9,257 nt of DNA from Methylobacterium sp. (GTDB lineage Bacteria; Pseudomonadota; Alphaproteobacteria; Rhizobiales; Beijerinckiaceae), in NCBI GenBank assembly GCA_021154065.1, contig JAJKJG010000250.1, forward strand, positions 1-9,257, read 5' to 3'. The position numbers were made by a program, and so were the translations under genes. Under the pieces are notes generated by a model. That model worked only from the letters and a program-made list of their open reading frames with translations, was not told the DNA's origin and ran no database searches. How positions within the stretch are numbered: position 1 is the first letter of the stretch; each line of letters begins with the position of its first letter. Below are positions 7,707 to 9,257 of this stretch, piece by piece.

Positions 7707-8273
7707 TCAGCGTGCGTCGGCGGCGAGCTGCATCTTGACGATCTTGTCCGGCCCCGAGACCTGACCGTTGTTCGCCTGGCTGCCCTTCTTGATCTTGTCG
7801 ACGACGTCCATGCCCGCCACGACCTCGCCGAACAGCGTGTACTGGCCGGTGAGCGAGCCGCAGCCCTCGTAGCAGATGAAGAACTGCGAGTTCGCCGAGT
7901 TCGGCGAGGAGGAGCGGGCCATGCCGACCGAGCCGCGCTTGAAGGGCTCTTGGGTGAACTCGGCCGGGATGTTCGGCAGGTCCGAGCCGCCGGTGCCGGT
8001 GCCGGTCGGGTCGCCGGTCTGGGCCATGAAGCCCGGGATCACCCGGTGGAAGACGATGCCGTCGTAAAAGCCCCGCTTCGTCAAGGCCTTGATCTGGGCG
8101 ACGTGCTTCGGCGCGAGGTCCGGGCGCAGGCGGATGGTGATGCGCCCGTCCTTGGTCTGGAGATAGACCGTGTTCTGCGGGTCGCTCTGCTGCGCCACCG
8201 CCGGCCATGCGGCGCAAAGGCAGAGCCCGATCACGGCGAAAAGCCGCGTCATTCCGACGTTCCAGAGCTTCAT
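7707..8273 (-). CDS. Periplasmic cyclophilin-type peptidyl-prolyl cis-trans isomerase
   Basis: Speeds proline isomerisation during folding of exported proteins. The product is 188 residues. Residues 1-27 are a Sec signal (MTRLFAVIGLCLCAAWPAVA within it), with likely cleavage AVA/QQ. The cyclophilin fold follows: TVYLQTKDGRITIRLRPDLA, then FYDGIVFHRVIPGFMAQTGD with active-site Arg77, Phe82 and Gln85, then GSVGMARSSSPNSANSQFFI and YTLFGEVVAGMDVVDKI. Family length and motifs are complete. GGGAG at 8281-8285, seven bases upstream, supports ATG at 8273 rather than GTG at 8279. It lies 50 bp downstream of coaD on the same strand, an arrangement I recall from other Hyphomicrobiales, and is probably co-transcribed with it. 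Confidence 0.94.
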   Translation of the reverse strand: MKLWNVGMTRLFAVIGLCLCAAWPAVAQQSDPQNTVYLQTKDGRITIRLRPDLAPKHVAQIKALTKRGFYDGIVFHRVIPGFMAQTGDPTGTGTGGSDLPNIPAEFTQEPFKRGSVGMARSSSPNSANSQFFICYEGCGSLTGQYTLFGEVVAGMDVVDKIKKGSQANNGQVSGPDKIVKMQLAADAR

Positions 8274-8323
8274 TCCCACACTCCCATGACCTGCGATGCA
8301 GAGATTGCGTATTCCACGTAAAT

Positions 8324-8824
8324 TCAGCGCGACGCGAACCGCGCCTTCAGCCGCTCGTTGACGAGCGCCGGCACGAAGCCGGAGACGTCGCCGCCCATCG
8401 CCGCGATCTGGCGCACCAGGGTGGCGGTGATGGGGCGGACCGCCGGCGAGGCCGGCAGCAGCACGGTCTGCAGCTCCGGCGCCATGCCCTCGTTCATGGC
8501 GCCCATCTGCATCTCGTAATCGAGGTCGGTGCCGTCGCGGACGCCGCGGATGACGATCGTCGCGCCGAGCCGCCGCGCCGCCGCGACGGCGAGGTCGTCG
8601 AAGGTCACGACCTCGAGCGCCGTTCCTTCGGCGGCGGCGACCGGTCCGCAGACGGCGCGCAGCATCTCGGCCCGCTCCTCGGCCGTGAACACCGGCGTCT
8701 TTGCCGAATGCACGCCGATCGCGATCACCAGGCGGTCGACGAGCCGGCAGGCCCGCCGGACGACGTCGAGATGGCCGTTGGTGACGGGGTCGAAGGTGCC
8801 GGTGTAGAGGGCGGTGCGGGGCAT
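8324..8824 (-). CDS. coaD: Phosphopantetheine adenylyltransferase CoaD
   Basis: Transfers AMP from ATP to 4'-phosphopantetheine, giving dephospho-CoA, the penultimate step of coenzyme A synthesis in the cytoplasm. The 166-residue length is normal. The nucleotidyltransferase signature is at the very start: [18 protein letters not shown], with Thr10, Thr15 and His18 of the T-x-G-H motif. Then come [39 protein letters not shown] and [20 protein letters not shown], the substrate and ATP contact segments. The frame is open upstream to 8878, but ATG at 8824 places the motif at its usual position and leaves room for the divergent gene. The ribosome binding site there is weak (GGGGCGG). It is the first gene of the probable coaD-cyclophilin-pncA transcript; its promoter should lie in 8825-8907. 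Confidence 0.95.
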   Translation of the reverse strand: MPRTALYTGTFDPVTNGHLDVVRRACRLVDRLVIAIGVHSAKTPVFTAEERAEMLRAVCGPVAAAEGTALEVVTFDDLAVAAARRLGATIVIRGVRDGTDLDYEMQMGAMNEGMAPELQTVLLPASPAVRPITATLVRQIAAMGGDVSGFVPALVNERLKARFASR

Positions 8825-8907
8825 GACCGCCCCGTTAGCCCGTGCGCCTACGCCGGGCAAGCTGCGCGACGCCGGCAAACGTGCGAGGGTCGAGCCTGAG
8901 GCCCGAC

Positions 8908-9257
8908 ATGCGACCGATCCGACGACCGCTCCTCCTCGCCGCGATGCTCCTCGGCGCCGGTCCGGCGCCGGCCCAGGTGCCGCCGACGCCGGCTGAGGTC
9001 GCCGCCTATCGGGACCTCCACGCGGCAGCGGCCCGGGACGACGCCGACGCCATCCGGCGCCTCGCGGCCGCCGGCGCCTACCTCAACGCCCGCGACGGCA
9101 ACGGGCGGACGCCGCTCCACGTCGCCGTCTTCCAGGGGCATCGCACCGCCGCCCGAACGCTCCTCGCCGCGGGCGCCGATCCCGCCCTCCTCGACAGCCA
9201 GCGCTACGACGCCGTGACGATCGCGGCGGTGCGCGACGACGCCGCGATGGTCGAGGC
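8908..9257 (+). CDS. Secreted ankyrin-repeat protein, C-terminus beyond window
   Basis: Ankyrin repeats serve as protein-binding scaffolds; the partner is unknown. The plus strand is open from ATG at 8908 to the right edge (116 codons). Residues 1-24 look like a signal peptide ([20 protein letters not shown] then PAQ). A helical lead-in follows ([22 protein letters not shown] split over the repeat start). At least two ankyrin repeats are visible: [20 protein letters not shown] with [15 protein letters not shown], then [26 protein letters not shown] at 8897-8900, seven bases upstream, supports the start. It is divergent from coaD with an 83-bp gap holding both promoters. An opposite-strand reading frame over the first part has no family signal. 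Confidence 0.85.
   Translation, partial: MRPIRRPLLLAAMLLGAGPAPAQVPPTPAEVAAYRDLHAAAARDDADAIRRLAAAGAYLNARDGNGRTPLHVAVFQGHRTAARTLLAAGADPALLDSQRYDAVTIAAVRDDAAMVE

Noticed and set aside
7989..8010. GGTGCC short tandem repeat
   Set aside because: Lies inside the cyclophilin coding sequence, encoding the Gly/Thr stretch after the active-site GDP that is usual in the family.

Overview
The window reads as chromosomal DNA of a GC-rich alphaproteobacterium, most likely Hyphomicrobiales (Rhizobiales). The signs are strong G/C third positions, a COG2984-type substrate-binding protein with an RR-containing signal, a SPOR-tailed lytic transglycosylase, a minus-strand coaD - cyclophilin pair, and a GTCCCGGG...CCCGGGAC inverted repeat between genes. 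The genus cannot be fixed from the sequence alone.

Left part (1-3130), mostly cell envelope: an L,D-transpeptidase cut by the left edge (minus); a 105-residue single-pass membrane protein of unknown function (minus); a divergent Wzy_C/O-antigen-ligase-type membrane protein (plus); a secreted CAP-domain gene (minus) broken by one frameshift, whose reconstructed 3' end overlaps the ligase 3' end by 80 bp; and a 41-residue lipoprotein (plus). The lipoprotein is followed by two hairpins and a strong intrinsic terminator.

Middle (3130-4400): a 41-codon reading frame with a good ribosome binding site, resembling a signal-peptide start, ends four bases before a COG2984/ABC_sub_bind gene. That gene needs two one-base corrections to read through. 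With the CAP gene this makes three indels in about 1.7 kb, so this is either a patch of decaying genes or a stretch of poor sequence.

Right part (4400-9257), tight and intact housekeeping genes: a lytic transglycosylase with SLT and SPOR-like regions (minus) is divergent from rimO (plus), the methylthiotransferase of ribosomal protein S12. An imperfect inverted repeat of about 96 bp separates rimO from a convergent minus-strand series that probably reads coaD (phosphopantetheine adenylyltransferase), a secreted cyclophilin, then a nicotinamidase. The nicotinamidase carries an unusual twin-arginine-type leader. A secreted ankyrin-repeat protein starts divergently from coaD and runs off the right edge.

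I found no CRISPR array, transposase, phage gene, tRNA or rRNA, and no defence or biosynthetic cluster. The points most worth checking are the three frameshifts, the exported-looking nicotinamidase, the structured region after the small lipoprotein, the coupled leader frame before the ABC binding protein, and the intergenic inverted repeat.
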